From contig RPFO01000253.1 in the NCBI GenBank assembly GCA_009746045.1, positions 2,120,888 to 2,184,887 on the forward strand: 64,000 bases of DNA, read 5' to 3'. Position numbers and translations under genes: made by a program. Positions 51,829 to 64,000 of the stretch are shown here, piece after piece (positions within the stretch are counted from its first letter, which is position 1; every line of letters starts with the position of its first letter). This DNA comes from Mesostigma viride (lineage: Eukaryota > Streptophyta > Mesostigmatophyceae > Mesostigmatales > Mesostigmataceae). Under the pieces are notes generated by a model, which saw only the letters and a program-made list of their open reading frames with translations, did no database searches and was not told where the DNA came from.

Positions 51829-51835
51829 TAGACAC

Positions 51836-54800
51836 GTGACTGCGTCACGTGAGCATGAAGTCCTCAGTGGGAGGGGAACATGGGATGGAATGGATGGTGT
51901 AAGCTATCTAGTAGGTCCTAGTTACAGGGTAACTTGTGGGCACCACGGCACGAATCGCTATGAATGCCATACGCGGTCACACGCGGAGCCCCCACAGACT
52001 TGGGGGTGGTCTCCTTCATCACTGGCTTGCCATCTATCCTTGCGTACCATCTGCCTCCATATTACAGGCAAACCAGGAGGCTGCCCGGGCGTGAGCCCGT
52101 CACGGCTAGTGTAGCACATGTCCATGCCGAGTCTATCACGAAAAGTTCACGCGGGTGGCGGCCCTGCCGCGCGCGGCCGGCCTGGGGCATGCCAGGTGAG
52201 GACATAATCGCCCAGGCTGCATGGGCGGGCTTGGTGCCAGCTAGTCTATCTGATGTGTCTACCTGATCTGTGCGGGCCAGGTGCCCGGCTAGGCCCAGGC
52301 GCCTGTGCCTAAGAATGTGGGAAACATAGGGCAAATCAGCGTACAAATCCTCATGACTAATGTGCAAACCAAAGGGGATGTTAAGGGCCTTGCGCAGCAT
52401 CTTGGTGACGTTGCCGTCGAGTCGTTGCTCCAGCTCCTGCGTCAGTGTCCAGGTCTCGGCGCCGTAGGTCAGGATCGTCAGAATGACTACGACCTTGAAG
52501 AGGTCACGCTTGACGATCCGGGGTAGGGCGGGGTTGCTCCACCAGCGGCGGTGGTCAATGGAGTTGCGCCCACGCCATGCCGATCCGTGTCGTCAGGTCT
52601 TCCTCGCAGTTGGGAAGCCAACTGCCGAGCAGCTTGAAGCGGGCTGAAGTAGGGTAGTTCACTTCGGTGTCGTCTAAGAGGCAGAGGGTGGGTGGGGGCC
52701 CTGCAATGCCGATCGAGGGCCAGGGCCTCCGTTATGGGGCTGATTTCTAGATCGACCAACCGCCTGAGCCTCGCGGAGCGCCAGGCAGTCCAGCCAAAGT
52801 AATTGCATGGGCAGACTCCGGCTTCTCGATGAGCGTGATGTCGTCAGCAGAAATGAGGCGATCAGCTAGTAAATTCTGCTTGTTAGTCGGCCCCCCTTCC
52901 CCAAGCTCGTTCGTGATCGCTAGGCCAGGGGCACGGCCTGCAATGCTAGCAAAGCGAGCACGTGCCTGGCGCATAACATCATTGAACAACATATCTACTA
53001 AAACTTGTAAAACGCAGCCATGGCACAAATTTAGCTATAACACTCTTTAGAACGGCTTTCGGCTCCAGCCACTCAGCGGCGCGACTTACAGTCCGCTTGA
53101 CGAATGAGCTGCGCGAAATTTGATTGCGACCAATCACGAAAATGTCAAAGCACGGCGTCCATATTATCACGGTTTTCGGGCGTTACATCTAGATGAGCCA
53201 TTTGCATGGCAGAGGTCCGTATGCATGCCCAGATTGCGGCAGGAGCCAAACTCTGCGATGTCATGTGTTCGCGAGCTCCAGATATAATATCGTCGCGAAC
53301 TTTTAGGCTGTTGGACGAAACTTTCCATTAACGAACCAGCTACAAACGCGCAGGAAGCTCACACGTGGATTTTCCTCTGCTCCACCGCCTATACAAGCGG
53401 GTGGTCCCCTGCTGTCTGCGGGGTAACTTGGCGAGGTTCATCACTCATCCCCGCGCGCATCGCGCTCCCGTGCAGGCGCAGCAGTCAATCTGGAGCTGAT
53501 GAACTCCGCGAGTAGTTCGCGAGCTCCGTCCACTGCGCGGTTGCGCAATTTGTCAGGTATGTAGCAATGTACATATTGCGCAACTTCTCACCAGAGTTGT
53601 TTTCGAAGACTTTAGGCACTACAGTGAGGCTCAGTGTACATACAGTGAGCCTAAGAACGAGGTTCTGGGTTCGAGCTCTGCTAGGGTTTCACATTTTGTA
53701 CGGGTTTTTTTTTCTTCACCCTTTTGCCAACCTCCATGATTGTGGTCGAACCCCTAAAGCTAGTGCGCGCTCCTTAAGGCGGGGCTAGCGCCACCTGGCC
53801 CTCGGCGGCGGTACGTGGTATCACGCAATCCCTACTATAGCCGGGGCTCCCTGGCCGGGCCGACGGTCCGGCCACAAAAAGTACAAGCTCTAATGACGCG
53901 GGCGAAGCCCGCAAAACTTGTAATCCACTACAATAATCAACAAGTACGGCGACAGGACGCAACCCTGCCAGACGCCAGTCTGCAGTGCATGGTGACATGG
54001 CAGGGTAAGCTAGCCGTGTGGAGTGCGCACCGAAGTGGTCGACCCCTCATACAGCGTGCGGACGGACGGTAATCAGGGGGCCGTGGGGACGCGAGCGCGA
54101 GCAAGGACAGCCTATATAGAGCGTCCCAGAGAACAGAATCAAAAGCCTTGTTGATGAAGTCGACGAAGATCAGGATGGCGGGAAACTCACCAGGTTGCAG
54201 GAGAGCGATTTCCTCGAAGAGGCGGCGCGCCACGAAGATGGCCATGACAGTGTTGCGCCCAGGACGAAAGCCCATTTAATTGCCAAATGGTAACTCTTTA
54301 AGTCGGACTTTCCCCTATAGGTGACGGTCGAGAGCAGAACGAAGGCGGTTGAGGATCATGCGCATGAACAACTTGAGTGCGGCGCTCTGGATGCAGACTC
54401 CTCGGTAGTTGGCGGGGTCGTCAGGGGAACCTTAGTTTTTGTATAGCATAATACGGTAGATGACAGTGCTGCCACTCAGGAATCGGCGGCGCGTCGGCAA
54501 GCAGGATCCGGTTGCAGACGTCAAGCAGGAACCCCGTGAGCGCCGTCAGCTCACCGGCCAGGGCGGGTCCAGCTGGTCAGGTCCAACGGCGGCGTAGAAG
54601 CGGAGTTGCTTGGTGGCGGTGCTCAGCTCGAGCTCGGTGAACGGCGGTACCTAGCTCGTTGGGGTCAGCCAGGGGTTCCGTCAGGGCCGGCCGGGTACGT
54701 GTAGTCCTGCTCAGCGGCGGGCATGCTTGGGCGGCGCTGCCCAGCTAGGCGGAGTGTGGTGCGTAGCCGACGCCCACCGTCAGGGCTATATTATGTATAT

Positions 54801-55185
54801 AGTTTGAGTGGCCCTCCACCGAATGGAAGGTGGCCACGAGGAGGCAAGCGTTGATCAGCTGGGGTCATGCCCCATGTGGCGTACGGCGAGCGGGGAGCAG
54901 AGGAGACCGACGCCCCCGTTCCCGGTGCCGTCACCGCCTCCGTAATAAAACCGCCAGCCGTCGATGTCGTCAGCAGCAAGGGCGGTCGGTCCGCGAGCCG
55001 ATGTTGTGCGCCTGTGTTCTTGGATTCCCAGGATGGCGATGTTATTGTCGATGCAGAAACCAACAAGATTGGAGACTCGATGGCACTGACAGTCGTCGCT
55101 GAGCAGGCAGTGACAGCGGTCAGCGTCGGACTGGAGCGTGGGGCGTTGAAGGTGGCGATGACCAATGGCGCGCGTTGCATGACCG
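51836..55185 (-). pseudogene. LINE remnant: endonuclease and reverse transcriptase
   Basis: Minus strand. An AP-endonuclease-like part at 55180-54870 (IATFNA, then in a shifted frame CIDNNIAILGIQEHRR). Reverse transcriptase: DDPANYRGVCIQSAALKLFM (about 54420), GFRPGRNTVMAIFVARRL and FVDFINKAFDSVLWDALY (54275 onward), VWQGCVLSPYL (about 53960), then after an insertion VMRQARARF and the ADDITLI active-site strand (about 52840). A C-terminal part follows at 52400-52062 (LRHRRLGLAGHLAR). Many stops and shifts: an old, dead copy. Confidence 0.82.
53001..53922 (+). mobile_element. Helitron-like non-autonomous element, copy 2, inside the LINE
   Basis: 922 bp, flanked by ATCTACTA (52993-53000) and ATCCACTA (53923-53930). 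Starts AAACTTGTAAAACGC and ends with the GCGGGC-GAA-GCCCGC hairpin then AAAACTTGTA. Removing it joins CVLSPYLL to the MLFNDVMRQA reading of the LINE. An 8-bp flank repeat is not expected for a Helitron, so classification is open. Confidence 0.65.
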
Positions 55186-57000
55186 AAAAGCGGGGTGCAG
55201 GAGGGGGTGGGGGCGGAGATGGAGCAGGGTGCTCATGGGGTTGGGGGTGGAGGTGGGGGGGTAGGGGGGGGGGCGGGTTGAGGACTTATTATGCTTTCAA
55301 TCACCGTTTCGCTTCTTCCTGCCAACGCGTCGAGGCGACGCCGACGGTTGGCTCGGGTGGCCAGGTAGAATGACTTCTGCGTCTGCATGCACGCATAAGA
55401 AATGCGTGCAGTCTGAGGAGCATTGCGTTTCGGAGGCGGCCGCGCGAGGCGGGGCGAACCTGGCTCACTGCCAACCCGTTGCTCTCTCTCCGACAGCCCG
55501 TCGGAGGGCTGCGAAGGCAAAGGGGCGGGGATCGGGGAGTTAGGCAGATTCCACGGCTAGAGCCGCGGAGCCGCGCGGCGGGGCCGGGCCGCGAGCATCG
55601 TCATTAACAGTTGAGAAGGGTAATCGCAGCGCGGGCTCCGGCCGCTCGGGTGCAAAGCGAACGAATTTATTAGGGGGACGGCCATGCAGGCCCTGGCAGC
55701 CAATGATACCTGTCAGAGCTGAAGTTGCCCCGGCGGATCCCCACACATGCTGGGGAGAGCGGGTGACCGTCGATGCCGGTGCATGCAGCGATGGCGGTGA
55801 CGGCGGGGGCCGAGCAGGGGGCTGGGGCGCTGGCACGGCGGTATCCATGCGGGGTCGCCGTCTTTGGAGGAAGCTAGGTCCTGGCCGTTAATGCGGACGA
55901 TGAAGACACCATTAAAGAGGCGGCCATAGATGCTGCACCGTTGTTGCGGGTTGGCCTGCTTGGCTGCCCGAGCCTGGTGGACCTCCGGCCGGTTCAGGGC
56001 GGCAGCCCGGGGCCGCCTCAAGCCAGGCTCCGGGGTATAGTAATCGTCCATGCTCAGTTGGGTATCGTGGAGCCGTTCCGGCGGGCCTTAACTGCAGCTG
56101 CAGTTTGTCCTCCTTGCGGTGGAATTCCACCAATTAAGACGGGGGCGGTGGGGCCGCCGAGCCGGTGTGCCATTTTAATGACGACGCTTTGGGCCACACC
56201 GAGCTTCCCCAGGAAGGGGTCGATCGCCCCGGATCGAGGTAGGTGCCCAGGCGTGCATCACGAGTTGCATGACGTTCGAGGGGCCGGATGCCGCGTACCA
56301 CCATACTGCATGAGCGAATGGGTTAGTGCATAGCATCCCGTGTGCTGGCCTTGACGGCTGTTTTGATTTCGTTGATGAGCTCCGTAGGGTTCTGAAGCGT
56401 GGCAGCATAGGTGGTCTTGGCAGGGGTTATGGAGGCGGCATGAGTTGTTGCTGGAGCTGGTGGAGGAGCTGCTGCTGCTGCCGGCAGTCCTGCTGCAATG
56501 TGGGTGATGACTGATGGCGGAGTGGATGGAGGTGTCGGCGTGTGTGGAATTGGCGTGGTGGGTGGCCAGCGAGGTGGTCGTGGACAGGGTTAATAAGGGC
56601 AGCATTGATGAGGATCGAGGGGATGCGATCGAAGCAGGTATTGGCGATGCCTGGCGGTGATGTCAATGGCGGCAGCAACAGTGGGGTCGGCTCCCAGGTC
56701 CAGAGAGGCCATGACAAAGCGCTCAAGGGCACTGTCGGAAAGACGGAAGGACGTCCACCAGACTGCGAGGCAGAGGTGGGTGTCGTCGGGGTTGTCGTGG
56801 AGGAATTCCGACAGGTGGGTAACCTGTTGGTTGCATGCAGTCCCGGATCTCGCACTTTTTCTTGGCAGCTAGTTGCCGGCAGGATGGTGAGGGCGGCAGC
56901 TAGTTCGGGACAGGCGCATGATGGCGTTAAGGCCTAGCTAGCCATTTGCCAGGTAATAACTCGGCAGCTTCCTTGGCAGAAAAGGCCTCCTCGCGGGTAT
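55186..57000 (-). other. GC-rich region, possible LINE 5' part
   Basis: Minus frames at 56855-56427 and 56051-55713 are Pro/Gln/Arg-rich and could be a decayed ORF1, but nothing diagnostic is visible. G-rich runs at about 55200-55275. Confidence 0.25.
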
Positions 57001-59098
57001 CCATGGCGGGGTCGTTGTTCGGCGGAGCGGTGGAGTGGAGCGGCTGAATGCTGACAGTGGCGTCCGGCATATGTAGCGTGCAAGGGGGTTTCCAATGAAG
57101 CCATATGGCTTCATCATGCAGCGAGTTGGTGCAGGGCCGCGGACGCTTGTGATTGTTGGGATGAGTCGTATTCCGCCATATCGAGCTGAAAAGATCGATA
57201 TTTGCTGGGCAGGGCGGTGCCGGTATCTTCGGAAATATTGAGCGATAGCTGCAGAAAATTATATCAACGTGTTCGTCGTCAAAAGGGTCAGGATGTGAAA
57301 AAGGTCAGGATGTGCCGCCCTGGTTGGCCGCTGGGGGCCGGCGAGACCAAGGGCGGTATCAGTTAACGCCAAGCGCATTGGCGTGTTCCTGATTCGGCAT
57401 ATCTCTACGATTCCAGCGGCACCGGAACGAGTTCATTCCGACAAGTATCAAGAAAGTTATGGTGTTCCGACTTCCCGGTCGCGCGCGAGCGCGAGCCGGC
57501 TATTCTTCTAAGTCGTGCGTGAATATGTGCCGACGGCATATGGGGTCGACAGTAATTCCTGGGCTGACAGGAATTAGGTGCTGAACCTACGACGGCATTG
57601 GATTAATACGTCGTACGCAGGAAATAGGAACCTTAACCTGTGGTCTGTTGGTACCGCAGGCTTAGTCCTGGACTATTGGGTGCAGACGCAATAATCACTG
57701 TGGACTGTACTCTGTGGTCACTGTGCCTGTATATGGCAGACCTACTGTATAGGATCTGGACGCTGTACAGGTTGTTAATACTGTACCGGGGGTGTTAATA
57801 CTGAGCAGGCCTACGAGGCTGCTCAGGCCTAGCAAAGCACAGTGCACAAGTATATAAAGAATAGGCCAGTGCCAACTGGTTAGATCTCTTGCGAGCCCGT
57901 CTCACGTGTGTTGCCTTGACTTGGCAAACTCGTGTCTAAGCACTCACGTGCACGAGTGCTGTAAGCCTATATTTTTAACCAAGCTCCATTCCAACCATTC
58001 TCATGATGAATCTATCCGCGCGCATTGGAATCTATCTATCCCTACACATTGCGCTTTAACTCAAATTACAACGATGTTCCGGTTCCATCAAGGCGGTTTA
58101 CTGCCTGGGCTTCATCGTCGAGTTTAATCCTGCGCTGGACTGCTGCGGATACTCGCGGAATCGAGACTAGCGGATCATAGAAGGGCGCGGTACCAGATTA
58201 TCGGTTTATGATGCGTTCCGGAAATGGTTGAGTTCCCAACGACGGCCGAGGCTAAGTTTATCTTGGAGGTCGTTGGTGGGCGTTTGTACGCCAGGACTAG
58301 CTGGATTGGCTGCGTGAAGGTTTCCTGAGCTATCCAGATTGCGGGCACGTTATTGGCGACGAATGAGTTTCGTTGCTGGCCTGCTACGTGTTGACGAGCG
58401 CTCCTGGCTGTTTCGCATTTCCTGATGACAAGATGTTGCGGAATCGGCTTTTAGTGATCCTTGTGGGTTGCTGGGTTTTAATGGATCGAGTTATCCAGAC
58501 TTATCAAGAGTCAACTGCGCATGCGGTTCGGCATGGATCGAGTCGATCAGATCATTGGTTGCGTTCCGGTTTGCGGCATGGCTATGCTTTGCACCTGAGT
58601 GAAGCTACGAGTTTCAAGCGTTCGAGATTTGTCGTCAAGCGAAGGCGTTTCGCTGCCATGGGTGGCGGTCAAGCATGTTGCTGCAGTGGTGGCTACGACA
58701 AGCTCGGCTGGTGTTGACTGTCGAGTATGCTGGCGAGTTTTCGCGCATGTAGTCGACATAGCTGCGAGCTGTGCTGGTCGCGAGCTCGAGGAGCTACGCG
58801 AGGCGTCATCTGCAAGGTTGCAGTTTGTGCGGTGTGGAGTTATCCTTCGTCAATCTTTCCAGATTTATATTGCAAAGCTGCAGATTGCTGTCGAGTTCTC
58901 TTTATACCGCTTGATGAGCGATTGTGAACGGCGCTGGTGTGGGCGTGTCGGCAGCTAGAGGGTGAAGTTGTGTCGACTGCGACGAGAGAGCGTTGGCATC
59001 TGGGGAGCAGCGAGAAGAAGTTGTTCCTGGTTAATTTTCCGAGTCGCGGGTGACGGTGTCGACAAGCGGCAAGGTCGGCGGTGTTGTTGTAATTAATA
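57001..59098. other. Stretch without recognised gene
   Basis: Open frames are short and no domain is recognised. It may be remains of further elements. Confidence 0.4.
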
Positions 59099-59221
59099 AT
59101 GGCAGTGCTGCGCGACGTGATGATTGCATTGCTGCGACGCGAGGACGTCGGGCATCGACTGCGGCGAGAGACGGCAGCAAGAAGAGCGGATGGCCAGGCG
59201 AAGTATCGCGGGGCGACTAGA

Positions 59222-59355
59222 ATGTCACAGGCGACCTGGCGAGACGCGAGTATGCTGGCGCGAGTCGCAGGCGACTGGGTATGTCGCGAGCGACTGGGTG
59301 TGCCGCAGGCGACTGGGTATGTCGCGAGCGACCGGGTATGTCGCAGGCGGCAGAT
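59222..59355. repeat. GCGACTGGGTATGTCGC minisatellite
   Basis: A ~17-18 bp unit, GCGACTGGGTATGTCGC with GCAG/GCGAG variants, repeated about six times. Confidence 0.85.
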
Positions 59356-60916
59356 CTAGAGTATGTAGAGCGATGGCAAATGATGGCTGCAGGTTGCAGT
59401 TAATTGCATATTTGCTCTCAGCATTCCACTGCTATATGTGGTATGGCGCTATGAGAATCATGGCATTGAGGCCGTGATTGCAGAACTCGTGGAGTTTGCA
59501 AGGATGGTGCGTCCATCATTAGTTGGCGCGCGTGTACGTGACTGGCAGGCAGCTCCTACAAGGTCAGCATTTCCTGAGTCAGCGACTGGCAGGCAGGGAT
59601 GGTTTTGTTGGTCGGGGGTAGCCAGATAGCGTACAAGGCGAGAGCTGAAGGGTTCCCATAGCCGGAGGTCTCGCTGAAGACGTGCTGTTTCTGGGTCATG
59701 TATGCAGTAGCCGAAGCACAGTTGTGCTGTTCTGCGTGTGAAGGGGCTTGAGGGCCAAGTAACATGCCGTTTTCTCCACCGCTTGTATGTTGAGTGTGTC
59801 CCCGAGCGGGTGTTGAGTACATCATTCCTGTTAAGGGATATGTGAGGGACAGCCCCAGGCTCGGTCTAGCATGGTGTTGCTATTCCTTGAAGCATGAACA
59901 CACTGGGGGATCAGATGCTGAATGTGTTTCCAAAATTACTGCAATAATTTGACGGTTGTTGGTGACTGGCCTGTTTGCACAGGGTCAGGTTGAGCTCCCA
60001 TGTGATCTCTGTATTGATGTGTGAGGGTGGGCAACTCACAGCATTGTGCAGAATGCCCCTGGTCTAGTTCATGACAGGGAAGGGCACCCTTATTACAGTT
60101 GTATAAGGGTGTGGATAAGGGCCTCGCGGTTGGCCGTTACCACCATGTGCTGGTGTGTAATTAGTGATCGAGACCCAGGAAGTACCTCTTCTGGATTGAA
60201 GTGTGGGAAGGGTCTAACAAGTGTTCGGTTTGATGTTTTGATTTGTGCCAACAATCTGAAGTCAAGCATTTGCATCTGATTTTCAAGGTTTAGGCAGCTG
60301 GGCTTGGCGTGGTGAGCCAGGTGGAAACCAGTTGGCCATAAATGCTTTGAGTGGTTTTGGAAACATCACCTTAGCAATAATATGCCTGTTCTGTGATCAG
60401 CCATTCAAGGACAGGTAAGCTGATGGGAGTCAGTTATACCTGGGTACCTGAGCTTTGCCAGCTGCAGGTGTAATGCAGAGGATCAGTTTGCTACAGCTGT
60501 ATCGAGGCCCCAGGGTGACCCTGGCCAGGCCCCTGGGATACCTTCATATACGGTGGTTGGGCAAGCAGACAGGCAGGCTGCACCCCTGGATTGATCGGCC
60601 AAACACCAGGCCTGATCGGGTGTGCGCCTATAACTGCGTTGGGAGGATTCCCAGAGAGATTTTAATGTTGTGGTCTTGGCTAGGCAAAGCACAAGACGGT
60701 GCCAAGATGGCTAGCATGCTCATCCAGGTGCTACGTCCTGAGGCTGCTAAAATTAAAGTGGATACCAATGCTCAGGTCTCTGACATGGGATCTTGGTCAG
60801 CATACAGGAGAACTGCTGGTCGGTGAGCCAAGTTGCCCCTGGGTGTCTAGCTTTGTGTTGGGACACACGTGGAAAGGGCCTCAACATGCCTTAGGGGAAA
60901 ATTAACAGTTGGTTAA
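59356..60916. other. Stretch without recognised gene
   Basis: No domain or element ends recognised. Confidence 0.4.
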
Positions 60917-62633
60917 CCCTTAATTTGTACTGAGTCCGTTTTCGTGGCGCCAGTTGAACTCGCGCCACTCTAACGGACTGAGTTTGTGGCAGAACCAGGC
61001 GCCGCGCCAAAAATAATTCAACGGTCAAACCTGGGGGGATCGAAAGATCTAGATGTAAGCTTTGCCTGGCACTATTCAGACCGTACTTTGGACAACTGGC
61101 CAGGGAGATATACTCAATCAAAGCTGGGGGGGTACCATGGTCAAACGGGACCGACGTGAATGAAAATAATTGACGTCCGCGGCTATGGCGGTGCAGGCAA
61201 ATGACTGGTACGAGAGCATGGCTTGGAATTTTGAACTCAAATCTTGTAGTAATTATCCTTGAGTGTTATAAAGGTTATATCTCTGGCCGTGAAGCGTCTG
61301 GATGTGCGCAAGTATGTCTCTAGGTTCTAATCGGTGCGGCAGATCCTGTCAGCGGTCAGGCGGTGACAGTGCGTATGCTACCTGTTGTTCGGCAGCAAAC
61401 GTCCATATATTTGCGCGTGGATAGACTTGCTACGTTATTCTTGACATGTTTTATTAGCGATGACGGCCAGGAAAGGTTCGAGGCTATGTCCGTGAGGTGG
61501 GAGTGATGGCTCCCGCACAGCAGGTAATCTGCGGTTTCGACCTGGTACGTATTAACGTGTTAGCGTTTATACATTACAGTACCAAGTCGTCCTATCGTTT
61601 ATAAACTAGTTGTAGACATGTAATCGATGGTTTTTGCTTGTCGTTTTGTTGCTTTAGTGCTTGTACGCGTTCGCTTGTGATGGTTGGGGAATACCACTAT
61701 GTCACGCAGATTTTGGACCAGATTTGATTGCTATTAGCTGAGGCTTCAACGAAACCAGTGAAGTAGCGTTTGGTATTGTCTCTAAACATGGTGGGCTTGA
61801 TAACGGGATGCTTTTCCCTGCACAGACATAGCGAGACAAGTGGTTTTCTGGCCAGCTCTAGGCATTGCTTCTTGGTTTGCTGGCCCAAGTTATCCTTCTG
61901 CTTGTGCATCCATAATGCATGCAAGAAACATGAATGGCCAGGGCCTGCTTGCATGGAAGCATAACCAGGTTAGTTCTTTTGTTTTTTCTATCATTGCCAA
62001 TCATTGGAATTGCTTTACAGTGTGTTGGATGCATTGATAATGTAGCTCCTTGTGAACCCGTTATACGCTTGGTTTGGGGCCTTGGCACAAGCTTTATACT
62101 TGTTGTATAGCATGATGTTGTGACTTTAAAGCTGGAAATGTGTTTGGGAATCCATGTGTGGCCATCTATGATGTTTTGTGCCACGTTGGAATTGAATGCC
62201 TATACGGTAGTGCTAGCAAGACACCCCAAAATAACTGCACCCGTTATAACGGTCTGAGCTATTTTGGGCTGTATGCTAGCTAGCCTGTGCAGTTCTATGG
62301 CATGTCATGTTGTGAATGCATCTATGGCATGCCTGTGATTATCTTAAACTCCCCTCAAAGGGCCAGGGTCGGCAGATTTTGAGAAATGGTCCATATTGCA
62401 TTATATATCTCTTGAACCCCATATGCACCGTACCCCCTTGGGGGGGGTGCTATTTATAGCAGCTGTGGGGCATAGATATGTGACCAATGACATGACCCCA
62501 AAGTTATTTGATATAAAAGCATCCTTGGTTCCAAGGGTGGGCCAGAAAATGTTATTTGGCTAGATACTCTCATACTTACTAAGATGCCCATACTCAGTCC
62601 GTTCTGGCGGTTCCAGTTGACACAATTGAAGGG
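60917..62633. mobile_element. TTAA element, CCCTT ends (copy 2 of the 24721-26420 family)
   Basis: TTAA at 60913-60916 and 62634-62637. Ends CCCTTAATTTGT and, inverted, CCCTTCAATTGTG. TTAA with CCCTT-type ends is the piggyBac pattern. The left subterminal hairpin has outer arms around GAGTCCGTT/AACGGACTG and inner arms TGGCGC/GCGCCA. 1717 bp, no transposase, so a non-autonomous copy. Confidence 0.78.
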
Positions 62634-62637
62634 TTAA

Positions 62638-64000
62638 TAAACCCTAACTTTCCTGTGTTAATGGAAAACTGATGATACCCGATATGCACTGGCAGGTTGC
62701 CAGAAAATATAACCATTGGCAGCATTGCTCCTCATCCAAGCAGTGTTCATGGTATATTCTGCAATATCACTCCTGTATTTACAGTTTATCCATAATAGTG
62801 TTCCCCCATACTATGTACAAGACCTGCAGGGTCTGTTGCAAGGGGGTTCCTAATCCTGGATTCTCCAATGTGGTACGTTGGAGCGTTGCTGAGTCCAGAG
62901 TTCTGTGTCTGCAAGTGAACCTGAGATGCTGTCAGCTTCAGCTGCCCAGTGATACCTGTCGAGCTTGAAGGTGATGAACCAGAAATCCAGAAATCCAGAT
63001 TTCCAGAATTCAAGAGTTCCAGAGTTCCAGAGATTCCAGTTTCCAGAGATGCAGACCAGTGTCCTGAGGGGGCTAATAATATTGTCAAGTGGATCCAGAT
63101 TTTCCTGTTGAGTTCAGGCTGTCAGAGTGCCAGATTTATATTGGTCTCCCGTTTTGGCATGCAGTTGCTTACATATATGGTTTCTTGTAGCAACCATGCT
63201 GCTTTGGGGAATTATTATGTCCTCAAAAAGAAAGAAAATGTTGGAACAGTGCAGCATGTTTAACTCGTTAAAGTTGGCTACCAGATGGAGAAGAAACCAG
63301 ATTATGTTTGAAGGGTTGGCACAAGCTTCCTGAAGAAAATTTCCAGTCTACAAGGTCCGGGACTATGGAGCCTGCAGAGGATGCTTCAAGAGCAATCTGA
63401 AACCTGCTGAATGCTGAAGGCCGACTGTGGAGGGTATATACAGATCAGCATCTGCATACGTGAGTTGCTGATGATGGATGTGTGATTCCAGTTAACCCTG
63501 TCCCTGGCCTGTGCATGTTCAGATTGATTGCTGTATGACAATCAGCATATGGAAGTTGTGATGGTTCCCAGGTGTGATGCTGTGAAACCATATAGTTTGG
63601 TTGTCTCCTCATTATGGAGTTGGTTGGTCTTGGGATGATTTACTCTGTCCACGACTGTTTTGCTGTAAAACCATGGATTTGGTTTTTCCCAGGGTGATAT
63701 GGGAGTTGGCTGGTCTGAGGACATGTTTCAGGGACTGAAAAACCTTACTGATGTTTGACCTCGGGGTGTTACACTGTCAGATGTGATATGGATCTGTGCA
63801 CGAGGTAGCCCAAGGTTGGCTCCACGGTGTGGTGCCTTATTCAGCCTAAGTGGGGTTTTCTTCTCAGTGCCTCTATCATCTGATGCTTATGTGTACCCTG
63901 CAATGATGGTTGCTTCATGGTTATCAGTATGGTTGTTCCTGAATGAGTTTCAGCCTGACATGTACAGTTTGTATGTGAGGGTTGATCTGTGCTCTGGATA
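62638..64000. other. Right end of the window, no gene recognised
   Basis: At 62978-63055 short CCAGAAATCCAGA/GTTCCAGA words repeat. Otherwise nothing recognised. Confidence 0.4.

Noticed and set aside
54867-55373. 168-residue plus-strand ORF
   Set aside because: Complement of the minus-strand LINE endonuclease region, which shows family motifs; the plus frame ends in G-rich low complexity.

Overview
This is a transposon-saturated stretch of a nuclear eukaryotic genome. Spliceosomal introns, Ty3/gypsy (chromodomain), copia, LINE and Helitron-type coding remnants, and dense microsatellites all point that way. A green alga fits (Helitron2-like elements, very young LTR elements, a TGTAA motif after the host gene), but this is inference and I could not place the species.

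The backbone is one host gene on the + strand: a DJ-1/PfpI (Hsp31-like) protein of about 235 codons in five phase-0 exons spread over 46.8 kb (3578-50405). Exon 1 is split by a 12.6-kb Ty3/gypsy element (3672-16254, target duplication ATACT). Intron 1 holds a gag-only LTR element with apparently identical LTRs (16377-19141, GTCCC). Exon 2 is split by a 13.6-kb copia-type element in antisense (19967-33588, ACAGC). Intron 3 is 15.5 kb and contains a CENP-B/pogo-like transposase fragment, a spliced Helitron Rep gene without a helicase, minisatellites and palindromic elements. Taking out each exonic insertion with one target-site copy restores the frame and the family signature, so the gene was probably coding until recently.

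Nesting is deep. The copia element contains two elements with 4-bp duplications (21394-23113, CTAA; 23854-28241, TTAA). The second of these contains a TTAA element and a Helitron-like element. The Ty3 element has an extra N-terminal ORF resembling the RNase H1 hybrid-binding (viroplasmin) domain, and an extra ORF after pol. That last ORF is interrupted by the most unusual object here: a 1041-bp compound palindrome (12369-13409).

The compound palindrome has the layout H-S-H-S'-H. H is a ~214-bp palindrome that itself contains smaller hairpins. S is a 198-bp spacer with a tRNA-like B box, and an A-box-like motif lies in the adjoining H arm. A second locus (47512-48464) has the same layout, but its two halves come from two different sequence families fused at the tip of the central hairpin, and it carries its own 5-bp duplication. 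Hairpin stems differ between the families while pairing and loops are kept. I consider this the best candidate for an undescribed system: head-to-head dimeric, hairpin-ended, possibly Pol III-transcribed mobile elements.

Downstream of the host gene lie a decayed LINE on the - strand (endonuclease and reverse transcriptase) holding a second Helitron-like insertion, a further TTAA element (60917-62633), and several kilobases in which I recognise no gene.
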